NCBI RefSeq assembly: GCF_046546475.1
Contig: NZ_JBKGXS010000010.1
Coordinates: 128,092-192,091 of the forward strand
Direction of reading: 5' to 3'
From: Pseudonocardia phyllosphaerae
GTDB lineage: Bacteria > Actinomycetota > Actinomycetes > Mycobacteriales > Pseudonocardiaceae
DNA: 64,000 bases
Below the pieces are notes generated by a model, which worked only from the letters and a program-made list of their open reading frames with translations, was not told the DNA's origin and made no database searches. The position numbers and the translations under genes are program-made. Numbering within the stretch: position 1 is the stretch's first letter; every line of letters starts with the position of its first letter. Below, piece after piece: positions 32,844 through 40,945 of the stretch.

Positions 32844-34187
32844 GTGACCTACACGACGGCACGTCCGCAGACCGCGACGGTGACCGCCACCGGCACCGGT
32901 CGGCATCGTCGGGTGTCCGGCCGCGTTCCCGAGGCGGGGGCCCCGACCGCTCCGATCGACCCCGCCGGGGATGTGGCCGGGAATGTGACGGCCCCGGGCC
33001 GCCCGGCCGGAACCCCCACCGACACCGGTCGGCACCGCCGGGAGGCCGCGCGGTCCGCCCGCGCCGCCTACGCCGAGGCGAACGGGTCGCCGGAGCAGTC
33101 GGTCGAGCGCAGTGCCGGGGCCCGCCGGGCCGCCGAGCGCGGCGTCGTCGGGCAGGCGTTCCCGCAGCAGCGCGGCGGCCGTCGCCGTACCGACTGGGTC
33201 GACGCGGCCAAGGGCATCTGCATCGTGCTGGTCGTCGTGCACCACGCGGTGATGTTCCTGGAGCCGCACGGGCTGATCCCGGGCCCGCTGAACATGCTCA
33301 ACACCGCGCTCGCGTCGCTGCGGATGCCGCTGTTCTTCCTGGTCTCGGGGCTGTTCCTGCCCTCGGTGCTGGCGAAGCCGTGGCGCACGCTGCTGCACCG
33401 CCGGGTCGCGTTGTTCGCCTGGCTCTACTTCCTGTGGACCGGGATCCAGTTCGGGGTGACCTCGCTGCTGCCCGCGGGCGTCGCGCCGTCGCTGGCCACC
33501 CAGGACCTGTCGTCGCTGCTGCTGAGCCCGCTGCTCCCGGCGCCGTCGATGTGGTTCCTCTACGCGCTGGCCGTGTTCTCCATCGGTGCGCGGCTGACCC
33601 GCAACGTCCCCACCTGGGTGCTGCTCGGCGCGACCGGGATCCTGTCCGCGCTGGCCGGCGCGGAGATCCTGCAGGTGGACGCGTTCGCCTGGGAGTTCAT
33701 GGCCCGCTACGCGTTCTTCTTCGCCCTCGGCTGGCACGCCCGGTCGATCGTGGAGAAGCTCGCCGCCGCCGCGACGCCGCTGCGGGTCGGGCTGGCCGCG
33801 GTGCTCGCCGGGCTCGGTGCCGGCGCCGAGGTGCTGCTGAACCTGAAGAACGTGTTCGGTGTGGCGTTCGCGCTCAACGTGGTCGCCGTCGGCGGCGGGG
33901 TGCTCGTCGCCGGGCTGCTCGCACGGTGGAAGGTGGGCCGGGTCGCGATCTTCCTCGGCCGCCGCACCCTGCCGATCTACCTGACGAACATCCTGTTCAT
34001 CGGCCTGCTGACGACGCCGGTCGCGGGCCTGGCCCTCCCGGCCCCGGCGCAGGTGGCGGTGCTTGCCGTGATGGTGGTGGCGACGATCGCCGGGGCGCTC
34101 GGCCTGCACAAGGCGATCCGCGCCGCGCACGGCACCTGGCTCTACGACCTCCCCGGCCGCTGGGCCGTGCGCCCCGCGATCGGCTGA
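32844..34187 (+). CDS. Multi-pass membrane acyltransferase (acyltransferase 3 family)
   Basis: A 447-residue membrane O-acyltransferase of the acyltransferase-3 type, expected to acylate an envelope sugar or polymer. About 110 disordered N-terminal residues (with two TGRHRR copies at 18-23 and 61-66) precede the catalytic region, which starts with RRTDWVDAAKGICIVLVVVHHAV (active-site His pair), then about ten helices with RMPLFFLVSGLF and FLGRRTLPIYLTNI. GTG 32844 has GGAAGAG upstream. An alternative GTG at 32745 also has AGGAG upstream and would add 33 residues. The target is unknown. Confidence 0.85.
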   Translation: MTYTTARPQTATVTATGTGRHRRVSGRVPEAGAPTAPIDPAGDVAGNVTAPGRPAGTPTDTGRHRREAARSARAAYAEANGSPEQSVERSAGARRAAERGVVGQAFPQQRGGRRRTDWVDAAKGICIVLVVVHHAVMFLEPHGLIPGPLNMLNTALASLRMPLFFLVSGLFLPSVLAKPWRTLLHRRVALFAWLYFLWTGIQFGVTSLLPAGVAPSLATQDLSSLLLSPLLPAPSMWFLYALAVFSIGARLTRNVPTWVLLGATGILSALAGAEILQVDAFAWEFMARYAFFFALGWHARSIVEKLAAAATPLRVGLAAVLAGLGAGAEVLLNLKNVFGVAFALNVVAVGGGVLVAGLLARWKVGRVAIFLGRRTLPIYLTNILFIGLLTTPVAGLALPAPAQVAVLAVMVVATIAGALGLHKAIRAAHGTWLYDLPGRWAVRPAIG

Positions 34188-34194
34188 GCACCCC

Positions 34195-34211
34195 GGCGCC
34201 CCCGGGGCGCC
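34195..34211. terminator. GC hairpin between convergent genes
   Basis: GGCGCCCC and GGGGCGCC are complementary and nearly adjacent, between the stops of the acyltransferase and the PPOX-type gene. The loop would be very short, so this is a moderate call. Confidence 0.5.
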
Positions 34212-34237
34212 CGCCGATGCGGGCCCCGGCGTGGCTC

Positions 34238-34660
34238 TCAGCCGACGCGCTCGCCGTAGACCCGCTGCACGCGCATCGTCATCAGCACGCGCTGGTCGCG
34301 CACCATGACCTCGCGGTACTCGTCCCAGTCCGGGTGCTCCCCGGCCGCGGCGCGGTACCACGCGACGAGCGCCTCGACGGCCGGGCCGTCGACGGTCTCG
34401 TCCGGGCCGGCGAGCTCCACGGGGCCCTCGGCGGTGGCCCAGGCGCGGCCGTCCTCGCTCTCCACCGACAGCGCGGCCCGCGGGTCGCGGCGGAGGTTGG
34501 CGGTCTTCGCGCGGCCCGCGGTCATCGAGACCTGGATCGTCCCGGCCTCGCGGTCGTAGTACGGCGTGACCGGCGACAGCTGCGGCATCCCGCTGCGCTT
34601 GATCGTCGCGAGGACGCCCTGGCGTGCTCCGGCCAGCAGCTCGTGCTGTTCGTCTCCCAT
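34238..34660 (-). CDS. PPOX-class F420-dependent oxidoreductase-like protein
   Basis: A 140-residue split-barrel flavin/deazaflavin-binding protein. The segments GVLATIKRSGMPQLSPVTPYYD, TIQVSMTAGRAKTANLRRDPRAALSVES and VRDQRVLMTMRVQRVYG follow the actinobacterial PPOX F420 family. Such proteins reduce varied substrates with F420H2. The specific substrate is unknown. ATG 34660. It is divergent from proS. Confidence 0.85.
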   Translation of the reverse strand: MGDEQHELLAGARQGVLATIKRSGMPQLSPVTPYYDREAGTIQVSMTAGRAKTANLRRDPRAALSVESEDGRAWATAEGPVELAGPDETVDGPAVEALVAWYRAAAGEHPDWDEYREVMVRDQRVLMTMRVQRVYGERVG

Positions 34661-34732
34661 GCCCGGTCAACGAGCGGACGCGCGCGAGGTGTTCCCACCG
34701 GAACCGGGGTGAGCCGCCCCGCAGGGGGTGGC

Positions 34733-34738
34733 TACCCT
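34733..34738 (+). promoter_or_regulatory. -10 box of proS
   Basis: TACCCT ends 7 bases before GTG 34746. Confidence 0.55.
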
Positions 34739-34745
34739 GTGCCGG

Positions 34746-36491
34746 GTGTTGACCCGGATGTCGTCGCTGTTCCTGCGCACCCTGCGTGAGGACCCGGCCG
34801 ACGCGGAGGTGCCCAGCCATAAGCTGCTGGTCCGCGCCGGCTATGTCCGTCGCGTCGCCCCGGGGGTCTACTCCTGGCTGCCGCTCGGGCTCAAGGTGCT
34901 CCGCCGCATCGAGAACGTGGTGCGCGAGGAGATGGACGCCATGGGCGGCCAGGAGATCCAGCTCCCGGCGCTGCTGCCGCGCGAGCCCTACGAGTCGACG
35001 AACCGGTGGACCGAGTACGGCCCCAACCTGTTCCGGCTCCACGACCGTAAGGGCGGGGACTACCTGCTCGGCCCCACGCACGAGGAGCTGTTCACCCTCA
35101 CGGTGAAGGGCGAGTACTCCTCGTACAAGGACTTCCCGGTCGTGCTCTACCAGATCCAGAACAAGTACCGCGACGAGGAGCGGCCGCGCGCCGGCATCCT
35201 GCGCGGGCGCGAGTTCCTGATGAAGGACTCCTACTCGTTCGACCTGTCCGACGAGGGCCTGTCGGAGTCCTACGCGAACCACCGCGCCACCTACATCCGG
35301 ATCTTCGACCGGCTCGGGCTGGACTACGTGATCGTGGCCGCGACGTCCGGGGCGATGGGTGGCTCGGCGTCGGAGGAGTTCCTGGCCGAGTCCGAGACCG
35401 GCGAGGACACCTTCGTCCGCGGCCCCGGTGGCTACGCGGCCAACGTCGAGGCCGTCACCACGCCCGCGCCCGCGGAGATCCCGCTCGACGGGCTGCCCGC
35501 CGCACAGGTGCACCACACGCCGGACACCCCGACCATCGAGTCGCTGGTGGACCACCTGAACGCGACCACCGACCGCACCTTCACCGCGGCCGACACCCTC
35601 AAGAACGTGCTGGTGAAGATCAAGCAGCCCGGTGCCGACGAGTGGGAGCTGCTCGGCATCGGCGTGCCCGGCGACCGCGAGGTCGACATGAAGCGCCTCG
35701 AGGCGTCGCTGGAGCCCGCTCAGGTGGAGCTGCTCGACGAGGCCGACTTCGCCCGCAACCCGTTCCTGGTCAAGGGCTACATCGGGCCGGGCGCGCTCGC
35801 CGCGAACGGCGTCCGGTTCCTCGTCGACCCCCGGATCGTCACCGGCACCGCCTGGGTGACCGGGGCGGACAAGGCCGACCACCACGTCGTCGACCTGGTC
35901 GCGGGCCGCGACTTCACCCCGGACGGCACCATCGAGGCCGCCGAGGTCCGCGCCGGTGACCCCTCGCCGGACGGCCAGGGCGTCCTGGAGGCCGCCCGCG
36001 GCATCGAGATCGGGCACATCTTCCAGCTGGGCCGCAAGTACGCCGACGCGTTCTCCCTCGACGCGCTGGGCCCGGACTCCAAGCCGGTCCGGATCACCAT
36101 GGGCTCCTACGGCATCGGTGTCTCCCGGCTGGTCGCCGCGATCGCCGAGCAGGCGCACGACGACAAGGGCCTGGTCTGGCCGCGCGCGGTCGCCCCGTTC
36201 GACGTGCACGTCGTCGTCGCCGGGAAGTCCGCGGAGCTGCTCGAGGGCGGCGAGGCCGTCGCCGCGGAGCTGGAGCAGCGGGGCCTGTCGGTGCTGCTCG
36301 ACGACCGCAAGGCCAGCCCCGGCGTGAAGTTCGCCGACGCCGAGCTGGTCGGGGTGCCGACGATCGTCGTCGTCGGGCGCGGGCTGGCCGACGGCAAGGT
36401 CGAGATCAAGGACCGGGCCTCGGGGGAGCGGACCGAGGTCGACCGCGACGGCGTCGCCGGTCAGGTCGCCGCGATCGTCCACGGGGTCTGA
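34746..36491 (+). CDS. proS: Prolyl-tRNA synthetase
   Basis: A 581-residue class II aminoacyl-tRNA synthetase that charges tRNA-Pro. It is the bacterial form with an insertion (editing) domain between motifs 2 and 3 (about residues 230-400, containing VEAVTTPAPAEIPLDG onward). Other features are PTHEELFTLTVKGEYSSYKDFP, motif 2 around YRDEERPRAGILRGREFLMKD, motif 3 ITMGSYGIGVSRL and a C-terminal anticodon domain. GTG 34746 (VLTRMSSLFLRTLRED) matches mycobacterial ProS; a -10-like TACCCT is 7 bases ahead. A strong hairpin terminator follows at 36499. Confidence 0.96.
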   Translation: MLTRMSSLFLRTLREDPADAEVPSHKLLVRAGYVRRVAPGVYSWLPLGLKVLRRIENVVREEMDAMGGQEIQLPALLPREPYESTNRWTEYGPNLFRLHDRKGGDYLLGPTHEELFTLTVKGEYSSYKDFPVVLYQIQNKYRDEERPRAGILRGREFLMKDSYSFDLSDEGLSESYANHRATYIRIFDRLGLDYVIVAATSGAMGGSASEEFLAESETGEDTFVRGPGGYAANVEAVTTPAPAEIPLDGLPAAQVHHTPDTPTIESLVDHLNATTDRTFTAADTLKNVLVKIKQPGADEWELLGIGVPGDREVDMKRLEASLEPAQVELLDEADFARNPFLVKGYIGPGALAANGVRFLVDPRIVTGTAWVTGADKADHHVVDLVAGRDFTPDGTIEAAEVRAGDPSPDGQGVLEAARGIEIGHIFQLGRKYADAFSLDALGPDSKPVRITMGSYGIGVSRLVAAIAEQAHDDKGLVWPRAVAPFDVHVVVAGKSAELLEGGEAVAAELEQRGLSVLLDDRKASPGVKFADAELVGVPTIVVVGRGLADGKVEIKDRASGERTEVDRDGVAGQVAAIVHGV

Positions 36492-36498
36492 CCCGTGT

Positions 36499-36552
36499 GC
36501 CCCGAGGGGCACCCTCGCCACCGCCGGTGGCAACCAGGGTGCCCCTCGGGGC
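36499..36552. terminator. Long hairpin terminator after proS
   Basis: GCCCCGAGGGGCACCCT (36499-36515) pairs perfectly with AGGGTGCCCCTCGGGGC (36536-36552), a 17-bp stem, with a second stem GCCACC/GGTGGC (36517-36531) inside the loop. It lies just before the convergent hypothetical gene. Confidence 0.85.
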
Positions 36553-36592
36553 GACGGGCCGAGCGTGCGGCGGGCCGGGCGTGTAGCCGGGC

Positions 36593-37396
36593 TCAGCGCG
36601 GCGGGACCGCCGAGGACGCCAGCCGGGTGAGGTCGTCGTGCGGGACGGGCCTGCCCGGACCGCCGGCGGCGTCCGCGGCCACCAGCAGCATCGCGACGCC
36701 GACCGAGCCGTCCTGGGCGCGGGTGCGCGGCACGGCGAGCACCCCGACGTGCGCGTCCGTCGCGCGGCAGCCGGGTGACGGCGCCCCGCCCGCGACCGGG
36801 CCGGTGCCGTCGGTGTGCACGGTCGCCTCGACCCAGGTGCCCTGCTCGATCCCCGCACCGCTGCCCGGCCGCGGCCCCGGTGCACCCACGGTGACCTGCG
36901 GCTGCGTCCCGGCGTAGACGGCCTCGCCCGTGCCGCGGGCGAACGCGCCTGCGGCCTGCTCGACGCTCGTCCCGGCCGGTACGGCGACCAGCCCGGACGC
37001 GGCCACGCCCTGCGTCGCCACCGGCGACGGGCACGCGACGGCCTCGGGCGCGGGCACCTCGGTGAGCGGGGTGAAGGGCACCCCGAAGACCTCCAGCGGT
37101 GCGGCCCCGGCGGCCACGGGGGCCCAGCCGTCGGGGGACTGGACGGCGAACGCGTCCGGGTCCCGGGTCTGTGCCGTGGGGGCCCCGTCCCGGGGCTGTG
37201 CCGCGGGGGCCCCGGCGGGCGGCGGTGCGGAGCGCGGCACCGCGAAGGCGATCACGGTGCCCGCGACGAGCAGCACCACGACGAGCGCGGCGAGCGCGGG
37301 GCGCCACCAGCGGATGGGCTCGGGGGACGGCTCCGCCGGATGCCCGGGGGAGTCGCCCGGACGGCGGGTCGTCGGCGTCCGGCCGGGGGAGGTCAC
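36593..37396 (-). CDS. Hypothetical single-pass membrane protein
   Basis: A 267-residue protein I do not recognise. About 28 Pro-rich cytosolic residues are followed by one helix (WWRPALAALVVVLLVAGTVIAFAV) and an extracytoplasmic domain rich in Ala, Pro and Gly. Two cysteines (ACPSP and PGCRAT) could form a disulfide. A run of repeated PRDGAPTAQTRD-like residues follows the helix. It is probably anchored and exposed outside the membrane. No function can be assigned. Confidence 0.7.
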   Translation of the reverse strand: MTSPGRTPTTRRPGDSPGHPAEPSPEPIRWWRPALAALVVVLLVAGTVIAFAVPRSAPPPAGAPAAQPRDGAPTAQTRDPDAFAVQSPDGWAPVAAGAAPLEVFGVPFTPLTEVPAPEAVACPSPVATQGVAASGLVAVPAGTSVEQAAGAFARGTGEAVYAGTQPQVTVGAPGPRPGSGAGIEQGTWVEATVHTDGTGPVAGGAPSPGCRATDAHVGVLAVPRTRAQDGSVGVAMLLVAADAAGGPGRPVPHDDLTRLASSAVPPR

Positions 37397-37472
37397 CCGA
37401 GCAGGGTACGGGCGGCTCCGAGCGTCACCCCGAGCCGGTGCGGGACCCGCGGTACGGGCGTCGCCGTGCAGG

Positions 37473-37907
37473 TCAGCCGGGCAGCAGGGTGAACTGCACC
37501 GAGCGGGTCGGGTTGTCCACGTTGGTGTCCACCAGGCAGATCGACTGCCAGGTGCCGAGCGCGAGCCGGCCGTCGAGCACCGGCACCGTCGTCGACGGCG
37601 GGACGAACGCGGGCAGTACGTGGTCGCGGCCGTGGCCGGCGCTGCCGTGCCGGTGGTACCAGCGGTCGTCGGCGGGGAGCAGCTCCCGCAGACGGGCGAG
37701 CAGATCGGCGTCGCTGCCTGCCCCGGTCTCGATCACGGCGATACCGGCGGTGGCGTGCGGGACGAAGACGTTCAGCAGTCCGTCGACCGCACCGGCCTCG
37801 GACAGGAACCGTTCGATCCGGTGCGTCAGATCGACGACGGTCTCCTCCGCCCCGGTGTGGATCTCGATCAGTTCGCTGTGCACGTCCACGAACCCTAGGC
37901 TCGTCAC
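37473..37907 (-). CDS. YjbQ/UPF0047 family protein
   Basis: A 144-residue YjbQ-fold protein. The family features are GLLNVFVPHATAGIAVIE, a DDRWYHRHGSAGHGRDHVLPAF histidine cluster and LGTWQSICLVDTN. Some relatives have weak thiamine-phosphate synthase activity; the true role is unsettled. GTG 37907 is taken; GTG 37889 (VDVHSELIEI) is a shorter alternative. It is divergent from the aminotransferase gene, only 14 bases away. Confidence 0.87.
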   Translation of the reverse strand: MTSLGFVDVHSELIEIHTGAEETVVDLTHRIERFLSEAGAVDGLLNVFVPHATAGIAVIETGAGSDADLLARLRELLPADDRWYHRHGSAGHGRDHVLPAFVPPSTTVPVLDGRLALGTWQSICLVDTNVDNPTRSVQFTLLPG

Positions 37908-37913
37908 TAGGGT
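37908..37913 (+). promoter_or_regulatory. -10 box of the aminotransferase gene
   Basis: TAGGGT ends 8 bases before ATG 37922. Confidence 0.5.
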
Positions 37914-37921
37914 CGGGCAGC

Positions 37922-39019
37922 ATGGAACGCGCTGTGACCGTGCATGCTTTCGGGCGACAGTTCCGCCACCGACCGGGTTACCTGAACGCCGCGTCCATCG
38001 GCGTTCCCCCGCAGGAAGCGGCCGACGCCGTCGCCGAGGCGGTGCGTTCCTGGGCCGACGGCCGGTCCCGGCCCGCCGACTTCGACTCCGCCGTCGAGAC
38101 CGCCCGCGCCGGGTTCGCGGCGCTGACCGGGATGCCGGTCGACGACGTCGCCCAGGGCGCCACCGTGTCCGGGCTGGTCGCCGATCTGGCCGCCGGCGTC
38201 CCGGACGGCACCCGGGTGCTCGTCGCCGAGCACGAGTTCGCCAGCCTCACCCGGCCGTTCGCCCGGCAGGCCCGGCGCGGGGTGCGGGTCACCGCGGTTC
38301 CGCTGCCCGAGCTGGCCGCGCACGCCGGCGGGCACGACGTCGTCGCGGTGTCGGTGGTGCAGTCCGCCGACGGCCGTATCGCCGACCTCGACGCGCTGCA
38401 CGACGCCCGCGCCCGGCACGGCGTCCGGCTGCTCTACGACCTCAGCCAGGCCGCGGGCTGGTTCCCGGTCCGCCGCACCGCGGTCACCGGGGCCGACGCC
38501 GTCGTCGCGGCCGGGTACAAGTGGCTCATGGCCCCGCGCGGCGCGGCCTGGCTCGCCCGCCGTCCGACGTGGACGGACGGTCCGCCGCGCGGACGGGCGT
38601 GGCCGGAGCCCCCGGGCAGCGCGGCCGGCTGGTACGGCGCCGCCGACCGCGCCACCGGGATGTACGTGCCCGACCCGGCGCCGCGGCCCGGTCCGGCCGG
38701 GACCGAGGAGTCCCCGGTGTGGCTCGCCCACGTCGGCGCGGCGGTGACGCTGCCCTGGCTGGCGGAGCTGGACCCGCAGGCCTTGTACGACGAGGTCGTC
38801 GGGCACGCCGACGCGCTGCGCGACCGGCTGGGGCTCGCACCGTCCGGCTCGGCGGTCGTGTCGGTGCGCGACCCCGGTGTGGCCGACCGGCTCGCCGGGG
38901 AGGGGATCACCGCGTCGGTCCGGGGCGGTGCGGCCCGGCTGGCGTTCCACCTCGCCGCCACCGGCGACGACGTCGACGCGGCCGCCCGGGCGCTGTCCGG
39001 CGCCGCGCTCGCCGGTTGA
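37922..39019 (+). CDS. Class V aminotransferase-like PLP enzyme
   Basis: A 365-residue fold-type I PLP protein of the class V group (cysteine desulfurase, kynureninase and selenocysteine lyase relatives). The Schiff-base lysine is probably K200 in VVAAGYKWLMAPRG, preceded by LLYDLSQAAGWFPV (PLP-contacting Asp and Gln/His region). YLNAASIGVPP at the N-terminus is typical. No active-site cysteine loop typical of desulfurases is evident, so desulfurase activity is less likely. Substrate unknown. ATG 37922 with a -10-like TAGGGT 8 bases ahead. Confidence 0.88.
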   Translation: MERAVTVHAFGRQFRHRPGYLNAASIGVPPQEAADAVAEAVRSWADGRSRPADFDSAVETARAGFAALTGMPVDDVAQGATVSGLVADLAAGVPDGTRVLVAEHEFASLTRPFARQARRGVRVTAVPLPELAAHAGGHDVVAVSVVQSADGRIADLDALHDARARHGVRLLYDLSQAAGWFPVRRTAVTGADAVVAAGYKWLMAPRGAAWLARRPTWTDGPPRGRAWPEPPGSAAGWYGAADRATGMYVPDPAPRPGPAGTEESPVWLAHVGAAVTLPWLAELDPQALYDEVVGHADALRDRLGLAPSGSAVVSVRDPGVADRLAGEGITASVRGGAARLAFHLAATGDDVDAAARALSGAALAG

Positions 39020-39050
39020 GGGGCGGTCACCGGCCGAGGAGCGGGGCGAC

Positions 39051-39557
39051 TCAGGTGCGGCCGGGGAACACCGGCACGACCGGCGACCGGTCGGTCACCT
39101 GCCGCCAGAACGCGACCCGGCCGGTGCAGGCGACCATCGCCCTGAGCGCGGCCCCGCGCAGCGCCGCGGCGCTCGAACGCTCCAGCACCGAGCGCCACCC
39201 GGCGATCGCGTCGGTCTCGGCGGCGACCAGCAGCGCCCCGGCCGATGGCGCGTCGACCACCGGCTGCGGCGGCGAGTAGGCGGGCAGCGCGGAGACCGGG
39301 CGCTCACCGACGCTCGACAGCGTCGCGGTCACCTGCCCGCGCAGCGTCTTGTGCGCCTCGATGTCGCCGCGGGCGTGCTTCGCCCAGTCCGGGGGGACGA
39401 ACGCCACCGCGAGCGAGTACGCCCACAGCGCGGCGTGCTCGCTGGCCAGCGCCCGTTGCAGGGCCTCCACGGCCACCTTGGGCAGCCCGGAGCGGTCGTC
39501 GGAGTCGTCACCGGAGTCGTCGTCCTGGCGCGGCGACGCTGCCGCGGTGCCGGTCAC
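39051..39557 (-). CDS. Ferritin-like domain protein (DUF4439)
   Basis: A 168-residue helical protein with the DUF4439 ferritin-like pattern: LQRALASEHAALWAYSLA, DIEAHKTLRGQV and LLVAAETDAIAGWRSVLE supply the Glu/His residues of a four-helix bundle. The N-terminus is acidic and disordered (DDDSGDDSDDRSG). GTG 39557 overlaps the stop of the upstream lipoprotein gene by 4 bases, so the two are a coupled pair. A cytosolic metal-binding role is possible but not shown. Confidence 0.8.
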   Translation of the reverse strand: MTGTAAASPRQDDDSGDDSDDRSGLPKVAVEALQRALASEHAALWAYSLAVAFVPPDWAKHARGDIEAHKTLRGQVTATLSSVGERPVSALPAYSPPQPVVDAPSAGALLVAAETDAIAGWRSVLERSSAAALRGAALRAMVACTGRVAFWRQVTDRSPVVPVFPGRT

Positions 39558-40048
39558 GTCAGGATCCCGGCGTAGGTGGAGCAGCAGGCCGCGATCTCCG
39601 CGACCAGGCCGGCCTGCATGGCCGGTGCCTGGTTGACGACCTCGCCTGCCGTGCGGGCCGAGGCGTCCACGGCGTCGCGGACGTCGGCCAGCGAGGCCCG
39701 CTGCGGGGTCGCCGGGACGGGCGCCTCGCCGGGGGTGCGTCCGGCGGCCGCGTCGAGCGCGGTGGCGTGCTCCATCCGCGCGGCCCGCAGCGGCTCGAGG
39801 CGTTCGGCCAGCTTCGGGTCCGACGTCACGGCCGCGGCGATCATCGAGGCGTCCATCCGGGCCTGGTCCGCCATGCCGAGCAGCGGCTCGGACGAGCCGT
39901 TGTTCCCGCCGGAGTCCGACTTGCAGGAAGCCAGCAGGGGAGTGGCGGCGACGGCGGTGGCCGCGATGCGGAGCACCTGCCTGCGGGAGGCGACGGAGCC
40001 GCCTCGGGTCTGGTCGGCCGCTCGCACGGCGCGCGGTCGTCTGCTCAC
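39554..40048 (-). CDS. Tat-exported lipoprotein, helical
   Basis: A 164-residue protein whose N-terminus combines a twin-arginine motif (SRRQVLRI) with a lipobox (LLASC), so it is probably folded in the cytosol and exported by Tat, then lipidated. The mature part is helical (DQARMDASMIAAAV, RAARMEHATALDAAAG, DAVDASARTAGEVV), reminiscent of ferritin-like bundles. It lies in a coupled pair with a DUF4439 protein just upstream of rimP, as in mycobacteria. A link to metal or redox chemistry is inferred. Confidence 0.78.
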   Translation of the reverse strand: MSRRPRAVRAADQTRGGSVASRRQVLRIAATAVAATPLLASCKSDSGGNNGSSEPLLGMADQARMDASMIAAAVTSDPKLAERLEPLRAARMEHATALDAAAGRTPGEAPVPATPQRASLADVRDAVDASARTAGEVVNQAPAMQAGLVAEIAACCSTYAGILT

Positions 40049-40183
40049 GAGCGGTCATGGTGCCAGCCGGACGGGCCGTGTCCGGCAGCCACCCACGTGG
40101 CCCGGGCCACGTACCGGCCGCTCACCGCGGCGCCGGACGGGCGGCGGAGGCCGGTCGGCCGCCGATCACCGGCGGCGGCACGC

Positions 40184-40189
40184 TAGGCT
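40184..40189 (+). promoter_or_regulatory. -10 box of the rimP-nusA-infB operon
   Basis: TAGGCT about 130 bases before rimP implies a 5' leader of roughly 120 bases. No in-frame start with a good binding site lies closer. Confidence 0.45.
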
Positions 40190-40318
40190 CGTCGGCCGTC
40201 CCCGCCCACCGATCCACCGGCCGTCCGTCGTGCACTCCCGCAGCCGGGAGCCACTTCGCCCGGACCGGTGCGGCCCGGCGTGCGACGGCGACCGCACCCG
40301 CGACCAGGAAGGCCTCCC

Positions 40319-40945
40319 ATGCGCAGCACGGACCCCGCAGAGCTGTCCGAGCAGCTGCGCGGCCTGCTCGAGCCCGTCGTCAGCGACGCCGGCCTCGAGA
40401 TCGACGCCGTGGAGGTGCGGACCGCGGGCCGCAAGCACTCGGTCAAGCTGGTCGTCGACCACCCGGAGACCTCCGGCGAGACCGGCATCGACCTCGACGC
40501 CATCGCGAAGCTGAGTCGCGCCGCCGCCGCCGAGCTCGACCCGCACGAGCACCTCATCGAGGGCTCCTACACCCTCGAGGTGACCTCGCCGGGGCTCGAC
40601 CGCCCGCTGACCCGCCCGCGGGACTGGCGCCGCAACTTCCTGCGGCTGGCCACGATCACCCTCACCGGCGGCGACGCCATCGAGGCGCGGATCGGGAAGG
40701 CCGGCGAGGAGCGGGTCCAGGTCGCCGTGCGCGGCACCGGCAAGGGCCGCAGGCCCGAGCTGCGCGACCTGCCCTACGACGAGGTGGACAAGGCCCGGGT
40801 CGAGGTCGAGTTCAAGGCGCCCCCGGCCGCCGAGACCGCGCTGCTCGACCCCGGCGGCGACAGCGGCGACAGCGGCAGCGGCGACAGCGGCAGGGACGGC
40901 GACGGGGACACGGACAGCACGCACACGCACGAGGAGAACCGGTGA
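40319..40945 (+). CDS. rimP: Ribosome maturation factor RimP
   Basis: A 208-residue 30S assembly factor. The N-terminal domain (LEPVVSDAGLEIDAVEV, VKLVVDHPE, ISKL-type LDAIAKLSRAAAAEL) and the signature YTLEVTSPGLDRPL are present, followed by the SH3-like C-terminal domain. The last 35 or so residues are an acidic Ser/Gly/Asp repeat and are not conserved. ATG 40319. The stop overlaps the nusA start (GTGA). It is the first gene of the rimP-nusA-ylxR-infB transcription/translation operon. Confidence 0.93.
   Translation: MRSTDPAELSEQLRGLLEPVVSDAGLEIDAVEVRTAGRKHSVKLVVDHPETSGETGIDLDAIAKLSRAAAAELDPHEHLIEGSYTLEVTSPGLDRPLTRPRDWRRNFLRLATITLTGGDAIEARIGKAGEERVQVAVRGTGKGRRPELRDLPYDEVDKARVEVEFKAPPAAETALLDPGGDSGDSGSGDSGRDGDGDTDSTHTHEENR

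Noticed and set aside
32775..37307. Long open frame of about 1,500 codons on the minus strand
   Set aside because: Antisense to proS and the acyltransferase, compositionally random and without motifs.
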